The translations under genes and the position numbers were made by a program. Positions 26,619 through 35,618 of a stretch of 64,000 nt of DNA are shown here, one piece after another. Each line of letters opens with the position of its first letter. The stretch's first letter is position 1. This DNA is from JAYRZB01 sp041916675 (GTDB lineage: Bacteria; Pseudomonadota; Alphaproteobacteria; Rhizobiales; Devosiaceae), in the NCBI GenBank assembly GCA_041916675.1, contig JAYRZB010000002.1:364950-428949 (forward strand). The letters run 5' to 3'. A model generated the notes under the pieces. That model worked only from the letters and a program-made list of their open reading frames with translations, was not told the DNA's origin and did no database searches.

Positions 26619-27226
26619 TGGCGCCAGTTGTCCCCAATCCCGATCATATCGAAAGCTTCGAGACGCAGGCCGAATTCGAAGCCTGGCTCGCCGAGCATCA
26701 CACAACCCGCAAGGAACTCTGGATCAAGATTCATAAGAAGGGGTCGGGTCTTGCTTCCATCACGCCAGAACAAGCCATCAAGGCCTGCCTTTGCTGGGGA
26801 TGGATCGACGGCATACGCAAGGGGTTTGATCAAGCCTCGTTCCTTCAGCGCTACACGCCGCGCGGGGCCAAGAGCATCTGGAGCCAGGTCAATGTCGGCC
26901 ACGTCGCACAATTGACCGAGGCCGGGCGTATGCAGCCGTCGGGCCTGCGTCATGTTGAGGCTGCCAAGGCCGATGGGCGGTGGCAGGCCGCCTATGCACC
27001 AGGGCGCGACATGCAGGTACCCGAGGATTTCCTGGCGGCCTTGAGCGCCAATGCCGCTGCGGCGGCAATGTTCGAAACACTCAACCGGCAGAATATCTTC
27101 GCCATCGGCTTCCGGCTTGGCAACCTGCGCAAGGCAGAGACGCGTGCTCGCAAAATTGGCGAGTATGTTGACATGCTGGCGCGCGGCCAAACCCTGGTGC
27201 CCAACGGCAAGGCCAGAACCAAATGA
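26618..27226 (+). CDS. YdeI/OmpD-associated family protein
   Basis: This 202-aa protein has the YdeI-type N-terminal domain (FETQAEFEAWLAEHH...KELWIKIHKKGSG) and the family marker CLCWGWIDGIRKGFD. QRYTPRGAKSIWSQVN and a C-terminal helical domain follow. Biochemical role is not established for the family. The start overlaps the nat stop (TGATG) and the stop overlaps the next start (ATGA), so nat, this gene and the DUF1697 gene form an operon. Confidence 0.85.
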   Translation: MAPVVPNPDHIESFETQAEFEAWLAEHHTTRKELWIKIHKKGSGLASITPEQAIKACLCWGWIDGIRKGFDQASFLQRYTPRGAKSIWSQVNVGHVAQLTEAGRMQPSGLRHVEAAKADGRWQAAYAPGRDMQVPEDFLAALSANAAAAAMFETLNRQNIFAIGFRLGNLRKAETRARKIGEYVDMLARGQTLVPNGKARTK

Positions 27227-27750
27227 CCGCATACGCCGCCTTCCTGCGCGGAGTGAATCTCGGCAAGCGCACGGTCAGAAGCGCCGACCTCAAATCCGCT
27301 TTCGTCTCGATGGGCTTTGCAGATGCGCGCACGCTGATTGCCAGCGGTAATGTGCTGTTTTCCGCCGAACCGGCGCCCGATCTGGAAAGCCGCATCGAAG
27401 CCGGACTGCAGGCCGCCTTCGGCTTTGAGATCGGCACCATCCTGCGCACCATTGAAGCGCTGCGCGCCATGGTGGCCCTTGAGCCGTTTGCTGCTTTGCC
27501 GCCTCAGGATGATACCAAGCGCTATATCACCTTCTTTCGCGAGCCCATTGCCCGCACCCTGCCCATGCCGATGGGCATCCCGGGTGATTTTGAGGTGTTA
27601 CGCGTGACGGATGGCGAAATCTTTGCAGCCGGGTGGAAGCAGCCGGATGGCCGCTATGGCCCGGGCTTCGATCAGATCGAAAAATTCTTTCCCAAACGCA
27701 CTCTGGTGACGACGCGCAACTGGAATACGATTATCAAAGCCGCGCAATAG
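27223..27750 (+). CDS. DUF1697 domain-containing protein
   Basis: This 175-aa protein shows the DUF1697 hallmarks: the N-terminal YAAFLRGVNLGKRTV, the middle TLIASGNVLFS and a C-terminal RYGPGFDQIEKFFPKRTLVTTRNWNTI. The family has no assigned function. It is coupled by ATGA to the YdeI-like gene and precedes the ribokinase gene by 15 bp. Confidence 0.88.
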   Translation: MTAYAAFLRGVNLGKRTVRSADLKSAFVSMGFADARTLIASGNVLFSAEPAPDLESRIEAGLQAAFGFEIGTILRTIEALRAMVALEPFAALPPQDDTKRYITFFREPIARTLPMPMGIPGDFEVLRVTDGEIFAAGWKQPDGRYGPGFDQIEKFFPKRTLVTTRNWNTIIKAAQ

Positions 27751-27765
27751 GCTGGGGGCAACACC

Positions 27766-28656
27766 ATGATCACTGTGTTCGGTTCAACCAATCTCGATCA
27801 GGTCGGCACCGTCCCGCGTCTGCCCAAACCAGGTGAGACTGTGGCGGGAGGCGCGTTTTCGATGGCTGCTGGCGGCAAGGGCGCCAATCAGGCGCTTGCC
27901 GCCCGCCGCGCCGGAGCCTCTGTGCGCCATGTGGGTGCCGTTGGCCGCGATGCCTTCGCTGACCTGGCTCTTGAACTGCTGGTCAAAGACGGGGTTGATC
28001 TGTCGGGCCTGCGCAAAGTCGATGCCCCAACCGGCATTGCCATGATCTTTGTGGATGCCCATGGCGAAAATGTCATCGCCATCCTGCCCGGTGCCAATGC
28101 CCTGGTGACCGCCGCTGATGCCGAGGCGGCACTAGGCAACCTGCCGCCCGGCGCCATCGTGGTTTTGCAGCAGGAAATCCCGCAGGCCGCGACCGAGCGC
28201 GCCCTCGACATTGCCCGCGAGCGCAGTCTGGTATCGATCCTGAACACCGCGCCCTTTCTTGATACCACCCCCGCGATTGCTGCCAAGGCCACCATCCTGA
28301 TCGCCAACGAAACCGAGTTCGCGTTGCTTTGCGGTGGCAGGACCGAGCCGCTGGATGCGCTGATGGCCGATTGGGCCAAGACCCATAACCAGACCCTGAT
28401 CGTCACCCTCGGCGGCGAGGGCGCACGCGCGACCACGCCTGAGGGTTTCATTCACGCGCCCGCACTCAAGATAACGCCGGTCGATACGGTGGGTGCCGGC
28501 GACACCTTCTGCGGCTACCTGGCGGCCGGGCTCGATTCAGGGCTTGGGCTTGAGGCGGCCATGCGGCGCGCGGCGAAGGCTGCGAGCCTTGCCTGCCTAA
28601 AGCCAGGCGCGCAGCCAGCGATTCCCTATGCCAATGAAGTCGATGCGCGCGCTTAG
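27766..28656 (+). CDS. rbsK: Ribokinase (PfkB family)
   Basis: This 296-aa PfkB-fold kinase has the N-terminal signature GGKGANQALAARRAG, the adenosine-binding region and the catalytic DTVGAGDTFCGYLA with its base aspartate. Closest by feel to ribokinase, phosphorylating ribose to ribose-5-phosphate. No ribose transporter is in the window, so a related sugar or nucleoside substrate is possible. The stop codon interlocks with the convergent lipoprotein stop (TTAG). Confidence 0.82.
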   Translation: MITVFGSTNLDQVGTVPRLPKPGETVAGGAFSMAAGGKGANQALAARRAGASVRHVGAVGRDAFADLALELLVKDGVDLSGLRKVDAPTGIAMIFVDAHGENVIAILPGANALVTAADAEAALGNLPPGAIVVLQQEIPQAATERALDIARERSLVSILNTAPFLDTTPAIAAKATILIANETEFALLCGGRTEPLDALMADWAKTHNQTLIVTLGGEGARATTPEGFIHAPALKITPVDTVGAGDTFCGYLAAGLDSGLGLEAAMRRAAKAASLACLKPGAQPAIPYANEVDARA

Positions 28657-29165
28657 GGCGTAACGATCTTGATGGTTTCGAAAACTGACCGGACTTCGGC
28701 AAGCTTTTCATCGGTCGCCTTGTCGATCCAGGCCACCCCCATCACCACCCCGCTATCCATGGGCACGAACAGGCGGGCGTGGGTCGAACGCGGGTCGGTG
28801 CTTATTGTCCACACCCGACCATCGGGCAGAGTTTCACGGACCAGGTTGGCATCGTCGCCGTATTGGAAACCGATGGCCTTTTCGATTCGAGCCGCCGCGT
28901 CGGGTTGATCGACTGGAATTGCCGTCACCCCAAGGGTCAGCCCAGAAATACCGGGGGCGTTGTATTGCGGGGCTCCGTCATTGCCGATGGTCTCGCTCCA
29001 GCTCGCGGGCACATCAACGCTCACCTGAACGCGGGGTGGGGTGGCAAAGTTAGAGATCAGGATATCGTAGGTATGCGGCGTGGCTTCCCCGGACCCTGAT
29101 GGGCCGCAGGCGCTCAGCATGGTGGCGAGGACAAGAATCGTCAGGCCGGAAATATATCGCAACAT
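28653..29165 (-). CDS. Hypothetical lipoprotein
   Basis: A 170-aa protein with a lipoprotein signal peptide. A hydrophobic stretch ends in the lipobox LSAC (Cys20), followed by small polar residues, so it should be attached to a membrane from the periplasm. The mature part is beta-rich with VQVSVDVPASWSETIGNDG and a C-terminal helix (ATDEKLAEVRSVFETIKI). The overall pattern resembles proteins that bind or shield small ligands, but no family was recognised. It precedes the convergent ribokinase. Confidence 0.75.
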   Translation of the reverse strand: MLRYISGLTILVLATMLSACGPSGSGEATPHTYDILISNFATPPRVQVSVDVPASWSETIGNDGAPQYNAPGISGLTLGVTAIPVDQPDAAARIEKAIGFQYGDDANLVRETLPDGRVWTISTDPRSTHARLFVPMDSGVVMGVAWIDKATDEKLAEVRSVFETIKIVTP

Positions 29166-29194
29166 TGTCTTCTCAAATCGGCTGGCCCGGAGCC

Positions 29195-30046
29195 CTATTG
29201 CTGGGACTGGGCGTTCAACATGGGTTCAAGGTTATCTTCGAACAGCAAGTCTGGCTGCTCGCGCAATGCCGATTCATAGCGTTTTTCCGCTTTTAGTGAA
29301 ATCCGCAGGAAAGCAGAAATCCCCTCGGCGGCGCGCGTGTCTGCCATGGGATAATATCCCTCAGCAAGCCGGTCGAGCAGCAGCGTTTTAACCCCGATCA
29401 TGCGTTCGGTCACCCCAGGCCCGTTGCTCATCGAAACCTTCATCTTCACATAATCGTGCAGGGGAGTGCCCAGGTGGAAAGAGGTCGCGCTGGTGCGGTA
29501 AAGCTTCATCAGAAAATCAAGATCGGTCAGGTTCGGCAGGCCCGGCTCATAGCGGGCGTCGGCCTTGCGCCGATCCCAGGCCACCATTGAATCCATCGAG
29601 AAATTCACCCACTTGTGCTGTCCGGCTGTCAGCAGGCAGTCACCCCGCACACCCACAAAACGCAGATGTGCGAACTGCTCGTTCATCACATCAAGCGCGG
29701 TGGAGACAATGGCGTGGCTTGCAAGCGCCTGCGCACAGAGGGCCAGTTTTCCCGGCTTGAAGCGATCGTCGGCGTCAAGGATTGCGGCATAGTCGGTGCT
29801 GATGTCATCAAGCGCTATATTGCGGGCCCGCGATGCGCCGCCGCGCACCTGGCCCGACGAGAGGTGCCGGATGCGCCTGTCGGCAATTCCGGCCTCTGCC
29901 AGCACCTTTTCATAGTCCTGCCCATCATCGCTGACGATGACCAGCTCCCAGTTTTCATAGGTCTGGGCCAGAACGCTTCGGGCAGCTGGCACAATGGTCT
30001 TTTCCGCCGCATAGGCTGGCATGATCACTGAAAAGCGGCCTGACAT
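29195..30046 (-). CDS. Glycosyltransferase family 2 protein
   Basis: This 283-aa GT-A fold transferase has nucleotide-sugar binding motifs FSVIMPAYAAEKTI, VIVSDDGQ (residues 37-44) and the metal-binding AAILDADDRF (88-97). Its acceptor is unknown; cell-surface polysaccharide or lipid is likely. I used the ATG at 30046, which has GAGGAG upstream; the frame is open much further but that part has no homology feel. It lies 29 bp upstream of the lipoprotein gene on the same strand. Confidence 0.85.
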   Translation of the reverse strand: MSGRFSVIMPAYAAEKTIVPAARSVLAQTYENWELVIVSDDGQDYEKVLAEAGIADRRIRHLSSGQVRGGASRARNIALDDISTDYAAILDADDRFKPGKLALCAQALASHAIVSTALDVMNEQFAHLRFVGVRGDCLLTAGQHKWVNFSMDSMVAWDRRKADARYEPGLPNLTDLDFLMKLYRTSATSFHLGTPLHDYVKMKVSMSNGPGVTERMIGVKTLLLDRLAEGYYPMADTRAAEGISAFLRISLKAEKRYESALREQPDLLFEDNLEPMLNAQSQQ

Positions 30047-30198
30047 TTGCGCAATCTCCTCGGCCGCCCGGACTTGAACACACAACGCTGCTGGCCCATA
30101 TCTTGGATCACGGAGGCTGCCGACAATCAGCTTCCGAGCGTTGCAGAGTGCCGCTTTCGGGCTTTGCGACGCCGTTGCTTTAACAAGGACGGCTCTGG

Positions 30199-30618
30199 AT
30201 GTCTCGCGTTTCTGTTTTTTCGGCACCCTTCCTGCTCGGCTTCGATACGTTCGAAGAGCGCGTCGACCGGCTGGCAAAAGCCGCCGACGGCTACCCTCCC
30301 TATAATATCGAGCGGCGGACCGATGCCGATGGCACGGAGCGCTTTCTGATCTCGATCGCCGTTGCCGGTTTCGCTGGTAACGAACTCGAAGTGATCTGGG
30401 AGGACAATCAGGTTCTGGTCAGGGGCCGGCAGAAGGAGGATCAGGACAAGCAGTTTCTGCATCGCGGCATTGCCACGCGGCAGTTTCAGCGCAGTTTCCT
30501 GCTCGCCGACGGCATGATCGTTACCGATGCAAGCCTGGGACACGGCATGCTTGTGGTTACGATCGAGCGGCCCAAGACAGAAAAAGTCGCACGCCGTATC
30601 GACATCCGGTCAGCGTAA
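30199..30618 (+). CDS. Small heat shock protein, Hsp20 family
   Basis: This 139-aa alpha-crystallin-type chaperone resembles IbpA. The N-terminal PPYNIERRTDADGTERFLIS leads into the alpha-crystallin domain with AVAGFAGNELEV, GRQKED and FQRSFLLADGM. The C-terminal tail carries a short I-x-I-like anchor (RRIDI). It prevents aggregation of unfolded proteins. It is followed ten bases later by the DUF1150 gene, a pairing conserved in alphaproteobacteria. No clear RpoH promoter was identified in the 152-bp gap upstream. Confidence 0.93.
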   Translation: MSRVSVFSAPFLLGFDTFEERVDRLAKAADGYPPYNIERRTDADGTERFLISIAVAGFAGNELEVIWEDNQVLVRGRQKEDQDKQFLHRGIATRQFQRSFLLADGMIVTDASLGHGMLVVTIERPKTEKVARRIDIRSA

Positions 30619-30628
30619 GGAGTTTAAA

Positions 30629-30925
30629 ATGCAAGATCGACCCAACAACCGCCCGCAGAACACCGGAACTCCGGTACCGGCCCATCCGCTGCGCTCGCTC
30701 ACACCGGCCCAATTCATGGCGCTCGGCGGCAATGCCGTGGTCTATGTCCGTACGCTCACCGGCGCCGAACTTTTCGGCCTGATCAGCGACGCGGATTTCG
30801 ACGCCGAAGAGATCCTGCATATGGTGGTTTCAGCTGACGGGTCGCCGCTGCTGGTGGCCGACACCGAGGAAGCCGTCAGCGACTGGCTGTCGGGGAAGAA
30901 TTTCGGCATCGTCACCCTGCATTAG
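30629..30925 (+). CDS. DUF1150 family protein
   Basis: This 98-aa protein contains the DUF1150 core LTPAQFMALGGNAVVYVR and the tail DTEEAVSDWLSGKNFGIVTLH. It is of unknown function and consistently encoded after an Hsp20 gene. AAGGAG lies six bases before ATG 30629; the longer frame from 30527 overlaps hsp20 and is rejected. The TAG stop interlocks with the ptsN stop. Confidence 0.92.
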   Translation: MQDRPNNRPQNTGTPVPAHPLRSLTPAQFMALGGNAVVYVRTLTGAELFGLISDADFDAEEILHMVVSADGSPLLVADTEEAVSDWLSGKNFGIVTLH

Positions 30926-31389
30926 GCGGCATAGGTTGCTGCCACCGGTGCCGTCAGCAGCCCATAGAGCCGCTCCGGGTCGCTGCATCGCCGGAGATCA
31001 CCCACCAGGCTCTCGGTGCGCAGCAGACGCGCGACACGTGAAAGCGCCTTGAGATGGTCAGCGCCCGCGCCGACAGGCGCGAGCAGCATCATCACCAGAT
31101 CGACGGGCTGATCATCGACCGAATCAAAGTCGACCGGTTCCCCAAGGCGTACAAAAACCGCCCGCACACCATTGAGCCCGGCCAGCTTGCCATGTGGCAC
31201 AGCAATGCCATTGCCCAGTCCCGTTGATCCCAGGGCTTCGCGATTGGACAGTGAGTCCAGAACCGACTGATAGTCCTGCCCCGTCAAAGGCGCAGCATGT
31301 TCTGCAAGGATTTCAAGTAGTTCATGCTTATTGTTGACACGTGGGCAAGCAATAACGGAATCCTTTGAAAGGATGTCAGTCAGTTCCAT
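30922..31389 (-). CDS. ptsN: PTS IIA-like nitrogen regulatory protein PtsN
   Basis: This 155-aa EIIA-Ntr protein is the phosphoacceptor of the nitrogen PTS with PtsP and NPr. It controls potassium transport and stress responses in other bacteria. The phosphorylated histidine is His66 in GLGNGIAVPHGKL. It is last of the conserved rnd-lptC-lptA-lptB-rpoN-raiA-ptsN order. The ATG at 31389 (MELTDILS) agrees with the family N-terminus. Confidence 0.95.
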   Translation of the reverse strand: MELTDILSKDSVIACPRVNNKHELLEILAEHAAPLTGQDYQSVLDSLSNREALGSTGLGNGIAVPHGKLAGLNGVRAVFVRLGEPVDFDSVDDQPVDLVMMLLAPVGAGADHLKALSRVARLLRTESLVGDLRRCSDPERLYGLLTAPVAATYAA

Positions 31390-31436
31390 CGATAGAACCC
31401 TAATCTTCTTGGTCGTAGCGGGGGCGAAGGCGCGCC

Positions 31437-32009
31437 TTAATTGGCGCCCAGGGCTGGATCGATCCAACCGATATTGCCGTCGGCCCGGCGGTAGACCACA
31501 TTCAGCCCGCCATGTCCAGCGTGGCGGAAGACCACGACATCGGACTGGGCAAGATCAAGCTCCATTACCGCCTCACCCACGCTCATGCGTTTCAGGTTGG
31601 CCGTGGTTTCGGCGATCACGGGCGGAGCATAGTCCTCATCGAGTTCGTCATGGTCGTCGGGCAGCCCGAGCACATAGGACTGGGCCTCTGTCGTATCGGA
31701 ACTGTCCTCGGACCGCCGATGGGATTTGAGTTTGCGGTTGTACCGGCGCAGGCGTTTTTCGATATTGGTGGCCATGACTTCATAGGCCGATACTGCATCT
31801 CCGCCATAGGCGCTGGCCTGCAGGATGGCCCCCGAATCAAGATGAATCATGCAGGTGGCGCCAAAGCCCGAGCCTTCGTGCTCCAGGGTCAGGTGCCCGT
31901 CATATCCTCCATCAAAATATTTGGTGACCACTTTGTCGATATGGTCCTGCGCCTTGGTGCGCAGGGCATCGCCCACATCAAGGTTCTTGCCTGAAACTCT
32001 TAAGGTCAT
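31437..32009 (-). CDS. hpf: Ribosome hibernation promoting factor, long form
   Basis: This 190-aa protein has the N-terminal ribosome-binding domain (MTLRVSGKNLDVGDALR ... DAVSAYEVMATNIEKRLRRY). A linker and a C-terminal dimerisation domain follow (SVGEAVMELDLAQSDVVVFRHA), so it is a long HPF able to make 100S dimers. Start ATG 32009 has GAGGC upstream. It sits 183 bp after rpoN, with a hairpin in its leader. Confidence 0.94.
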   Translation of the reverse strand: MTLRVSGKNLDVGDALRTKAQDHIDKVVTKYFDGGYDGHLTLEHEGSGFGATCMIHLDSGAILQASAYGGDAVSAYEVMATNIEKRLRRYNRKLKSHRRSEDSSDTTEAQSYVLGLPDDHDELDEDYAPPVIAETTANLKRMSVGEAVMELDLAQSDVVVFRHAGHGGLNVVYRRADGNIGWIDPALGAN

Positions 32010-32042
32010 GGCTGCCTCTTGCGTTGGTTCGCCGTTTATTAC

Positions 32043-32063
32043 GTGCCCATCAGAGGTGGGCAC
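32043..32063 (-). promoter_or_regulatory. Perfect inverted repeat in the hpf leader
   Basis: GTGCCCA and TGGGCAC flank a 7-base spacer, 34 bp upstream of the hpf start codon. There is no T run, so it is not an intrinsic terminator for rpoN. It could be a protein operator or a structured 5' UTR element; no specific regulator is implied. Confidence 0.4.
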
Positions 32064-32192
32064 TGCAATAAGCCAATGCTAGCCCCCACCCCGGCAACCA
32101 GCAATGCGCAAGACCCGCTATAGGTTCAAATGAGTGCGTGACATGGCCCGCATGCGGGGCTAGCCTTTCGGCGCAATCGGGGTGGCCTATAG

Positions 32193-33689
32193 CTACCGGG
32201 CGGTCTCCAGGCGTTTCTGCCGCCGCCGGATCACCGAGGATGCAATGTTCATCCCCTCCCGGTATTTGGCCACTGTGCGCCGCGCCACGTCGATGCCCTG
32301 CTCCTTCTTGAGCGCCTCGGCAATCGTGTCGTCCGAAAGGATTGCATCGGGCGATTCGGCGTCGATCATCTGCTTGATCCGGTGCCGCACCGCCTCGGCG
32401 GAATGATCCTCGCCGCCGCTGGTTGAACCGAGCGCGGTGGTAAAGAAATACTTCATTTCAAACAGTCCGCGCGGCGTGGCGACATACTTGTTCGAAGTGA
32501 CCCGGCTCACGGTTGATTCGTGCATCTCGATGGCATCGGCCACCGCCCGCAGGGTCATGGGCTTGAGGTGCGAAATGCCGTTGAGCAGAAACCCATCCTG
32601 CTGCCGCACAATTTCTGTGGCCACCTTCAGGATAGTCTGCGCCCGCTGGTCAAGGCTCTTGGTCAGCCAATTGGCTGTGTTCAGGCAGTCGGTCAGAAAG
32701 GTCTTTTCGGCGCTATCGCGGGTCTTTTTGGTCACGCTGGCATAGTATGTGCGGTTCACCAGCACGCGGGGCAGGGTTTCAGAATTGAGCTCCACCGCCC
32801 AGGCGCCACCATTGCCCTGCCGCACGAACACATCGGGCACCACCGCCTCGATCGGTCCGGCCTCGAAGGCCCGGCCCGGTCGCGGGTCGAGCCTGCGCAG
32901 TTCGGCCAGCATGTCATTGAGGTCGTCGCGGTCACAGCCCACCGCTCGCATCAATGCTGGCAGATCATGCGCTGCCACCAGTTCAAGATTGTCGAGCAGC
33001 CGCGCCATCATCGGATCGAGCCGGTCCCGGTCACGCAATTGCATGGCAAGGCATTCGCGCACGTCGCGGGCAAACACCCCGACCGGATCACACCCCTGCA
33101 CTTTACCGAGCACGGCCTCGACCTGATCGACACTGGCCCCCAATTGCTCGGCAATGGGTTCAAGCGCGCTGGTCAGATACCCCGCTTCATTGAGCGTATC
33201 GATCAGAAACCTGCCGATGATGCGCTCAGCGGGATCTGACAGCATCAGGCCGATCTGGTCCGACAGGTGGTCCGACAATGTCGGGCGCGAGGCGACGAAC
33301 TGATCGAGGTCAGGGGCCTCGCCGCCATCACTCCCGCCGCCCTCCTGCCAGATATTGGCCGTAGGTTCCTGCCGTTCAGCCTGTTCGGGAAAGACATTTT
33401 CGACGTCGGTGTCATAGCCGTCGGCAATGCTTTCGGCCGATTTCACCCGGTCCCCGTGGTCGACGGTATCTTCATAGGCGCTGATCTCGGCGGCCCGCTC
33501 CGGCAGGTCGGCATTGTCGGTTTCCGCCCCGTCCTCGCGTTCAAGCAAAGGGTTGCGCAGCAGCTCGGCTTCGACAAAGGCGTTGATCTCGAGATGGCTC
33601 AACTGCAGCAGCCGGATCGACTGCATCAGCTGCGGCGTCAGCGTCAGGGTCTGCGACTGCCGCACCTCTAGCCGTGGCGACAGGGCCAT
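32193..33689 (-). CDS. rpoN: RNA polymerase sigma-54 factor RpoN
   Basis: This 498-aa factor directs transcription from -24/-12 promoters with AAA+ activators. The Gln/Leu-rich region I (QSQTLTLTPQLMQSIRLLQLSHLEI) is followed by an acidic region II and the core-binding region. A helix-turn-helix (AIEMHESTVSRVTSNKY) and the RpoN box ARRTVAKYRE (residues 469-478) complete it. Start ATG 33689 has GGAG upstream. It follows lptB by 83 bp, as in most proteobacteria. Confidence 0.97.
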   Translation of the reverse strand: MALSPRLEVRQSQTLTLTPQLMQSIRLLQLSHLEINAFVEAELLRNPLLEREDGAETDNADLPERAAEISAYEDTVDHGDRVKSAESIADGYDTDVENVFPEQAERQEPTANIWQEGGGSDGGEAPDLDQFVASRPTLSDHLSDQIGLMLSDPAERIIGRFLIDTLNEAGYLTSALEPIAEQLGASVDQVEAVLGKVQGCDPVGVFARDVRECLAMQLRDRDRLDPMMARLLDNLELVAAHDLPALMRAVGCDRDDLNDMLAELRRLDPRPGRAFEAGPIEAVVPDVFVRQGNGGAWAVELNSETLPRVLVNRTYYASVTKKTRDSAEKTFLTDCLNTANWLTKSLDQRAQTILKVATEIVRQQDGFLLNGISHLKPMTLRAVADAIEMHESTVSRVTSNKYVATPRGLFEMKYFFTTALGSTSGGEDHSAEAVRHRIKQMIDAESPDAILSDDTIAEALKKEQGIDVARRTVAKYREGMNIASSVIRRRQKRLETAR

Positions 33690-33772
33690 ACCAACACTCC
33701 AGGAACGAACCGGTCGAATATGCCCCAACTCGGGGCGCCATACAAGAACCGTGCCAGCCTAACGTTAAGGCC

Positions 33773-34531
33773 CTAGGTGCTGAACGTGTCTCCAAGATAG
33801 ACCCGCTTGGCTTCCGGGTCATTCATGATCATTTCGGGCTTGCCCTGGATCATCACTGATCCGCCATGGATCAGGTAGGCGCGGTCAACAAGGCTCAGCG
33901 TTTCCCGCACCGAATGGTCGGTGATCAGCACCCCGATCCCGCGATGCGTCAGCTGACGCACAAGCCCCTTCACGTCCGCCACTGCAATCGGGTCCACGCC
34001 GGCAAACGGCTCATCGAGCAACATGAAAACCGGATCGGCCGCCAGGGCACGGGCAATCTCGACCCTGCGCCGCTCACCTCCCGACAGGGCCAGCCCGTTG
34101 GCATCGCGCAGATGGGTAATAGCAAATTCGCTCAGCAGGGCATCGAGCCGCGCCCTGCGGGCCTTTCGATTGCGCACATGGCCCTCAAGCACCGCCAGAA
34201 TATTGTCGGCCACGCTCAGCCCGCGAAAGATCGAAGGCTCCTGAGGCAGATAGCCAATGCCCATCTGCCCGCGCTGGAAGAGCGGCAGGGCGGTGATCGG
34301 ATGCCCGTCCAGCCGGATCTCCCCCTTGTCGGGCCTGACCAGCCCCATGATCATGGTAAAGACGGTGGTCTTGCCCGCGCCATTGGGCCCCAGCAGCCCC
34401 ACCGCTTCGCCGCGGCGCACCGCAATCGAGACATCGCGCACCACAACCCGTTTGCCAAAGCTCTTGGCCAGCCCATGGGCCACAAGCCACCCGGTCTGGT
34501 CGATTCGGCTCGTGCCGGTTGCAGCCGTCAT
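33773..34531 (-). CDS. lptB: LPS export ABC transporter ATP-binding protein LptB
   Basis: This 252-aa ATPase powers lipopolysaccharide extraction with LptFG. Walker A is GPNGAGKTT, the signature motif ALSGGERRRVEIARAL, Walker B VFMLLDEPFAGVDP, and the H-loop is LITDHSV. The gene is coupled to lptA by ATGA and followed by rpoN. lptF and lptG are not in this window. Confidence 0.97.
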   Translation of the reverse strand: MTAATGTSRIDQTGWLVAHGLAKSFGKRVVVRDVSIAVRRGEAVGLLGPNGAGKTTVFTMIMGLVRPDKGEIRLDGHPITALPLFQRGQMGIGYLPQEPSIFRGLSVADNILAVLEGHVRNRKARRARLDALLSEFAITHLRDANGLALSGGERRRVEIARALAADPVFMLLDEPFAGVDPIAVADVKGLVRQLTHRGIGVLITDHSVRETLSLVDRAYLIHGGSVMIQGKPEMIMNDPEAKRVYLGDTFST

Positions 34532-34980
34532 GGTGCGGTAAACACCCCGGTCACCCGCCCGCCCGTGGTGCCGGTAAAGGTTGACGTATTGTTCTTCAGG
34601 TCCACCACCAGTTCAGGCGCGTTGAGTGTCCCACTGGCATTGTTGACCACCACATTGCCCGTCAGGCGCAGCAACTGGGTGGTGGGATCAAAAGTTGCCT
34701 TGTCGCCGGTTGCGGTCTGGTCTGCGGTCTTGAGCCGCACATTGCCGGTTGCCGTGAAGCTTTCGATATTGGATGGCCCGCCGGCGCCATAGTGGACCAC
34801 CACTTTTTCGGCCCGCACGGTGACGCTGGGATGCACCACCACAACATTGCCCGAAAATACCGACTGCCCGCTGGCCTCATCGACCACAAAACTGTCTCCG
34901 GTCACCTCCACCTTGGCCTGCGCCCATGCCGGGGCGCAAAGCAGCACCAGGATCAGCAGTGCAATCGCGCCGTGTCTCAT
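34528..34980 (-). CDS. lptA: LPS transport periplasmic protein LptA
   Basis: This 150-aa periplasmic bridge protein has a signal peptide (MRHGAIALLILVLLCAPAWA, cleavage around residue 20). An OstA-type beta-jellyroll follows (DEASGQSVFSGNVVVVHPSVTVRAEKVVVHY). It shuttles lipopolysaccharide from LptC to LptD. ATG 34980 overlaps the lptC stop by 4 nt, deciding the start. Confidence 0.92.
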   Translation of the reverse strand: MRHGAIALLILVLLCAPAWAQAKVEVTGDSFVVDEASGQSVFSGNVVVVHPSVTVRAEKVVVHYGAGGPSNIESFTATGNVRLKTADQTATGDKATFDPTTQLLRLTGNVVVNNASGTLNAPELVVDLKNNTSTFTGTTGGRVTGVFTAP

Positions 34981-35618
34981 TCCGCAATGCCTTTGTCGCT
35001 TGCCGGGGCCACCATGGTGGCGCGCTCGAACGCCCATTGGCGTGTTCGGGCATCATAGCGCAACCCATCCGCATCAAGGGTCGTGCCGTCCCCGAACCGG
35101 AAAGAGACTGCGCCACGGCTGGTCAGTTGCATCGTCTTCCAGTCCAGCGCGGTGTCCCGCAGTACTCCGCTGACCCCGGTTGAATCCGAAACCGTGGCCA
35201 CCCCTGCAATCGAAATAATTTGCGTGACGGTGTTCAGCAGCGCCGTCGCCGCATCGGCGCGCATTTCGATACCGTCCGCTTTGGTCAAGCGGATCTTGGC
35301 GTTGGTCAATTCGATCAGGTCGAGCGCCCCGATGGCCGCGCGGGCACTGTCTGCTGAAACCAGATAGGTCGCCCCTTCAGCCGTCACCCCGGCATAGCGG
35401 GGCGTATCGACCACAAGGCTGTCCCGTTCGACGCTAAGCCGGCCGATGGAGAAGTCCTTGACCAGGCTGCCCAGATAGACCTCTGCCACCGGTATGAGCA
35501 CGGCGATGATGGCCAGGATCGGCACCCCGACGCGCAGGATGGAGACAAGCCGGTTCCGCGCCACAAACCCGGCATAGAGCCGGGCCCGCTGGTTGGCGGT
35601 GTCGGCGCGCACCACCAT
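34977..35618 (-). CDS. lptC: LPS export system protein LptC
   Basis: This 213-aa protein has one N-terminal membrane helix (about residues 26-50) and a periplasmic LptC domain. It receives lipopolysaccharide from LptBFG and passes it to LptA. Sequence conservation of LptC is low, so the call rests on the topology and its position directly before lptA-lptB, with overlaps at both ends (ATGA with lptA, one shared base with the ribonuclease D gene). Confidence 0.9.
   Translation of the reverse strand: MVVRADTANQRARLYAGFVARNRLVSILRVGVPILAIIAVLIPVAEVYLGSLVKDFSIGRLSVERDSLVVDTPRYAGVTAEGATYLVSADSARAAIGALDLIELTNAKIRLTKADGIEMRADAATALLNTVTQIISIAGVATVSDSTGVSGVLRDTALDWKTMQLTSRGAVSFRFGDGTTLDADGLRYDARTRQWAFERATMVAPASDKGIAE

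Noticed and set aside
32147..32158. CCCGCATGCGGG palindrome after rpoN as a terminator
   Set aside because: No T run follows on the minus strand, and 12-bp palindromes are common in GC-rich DNA.
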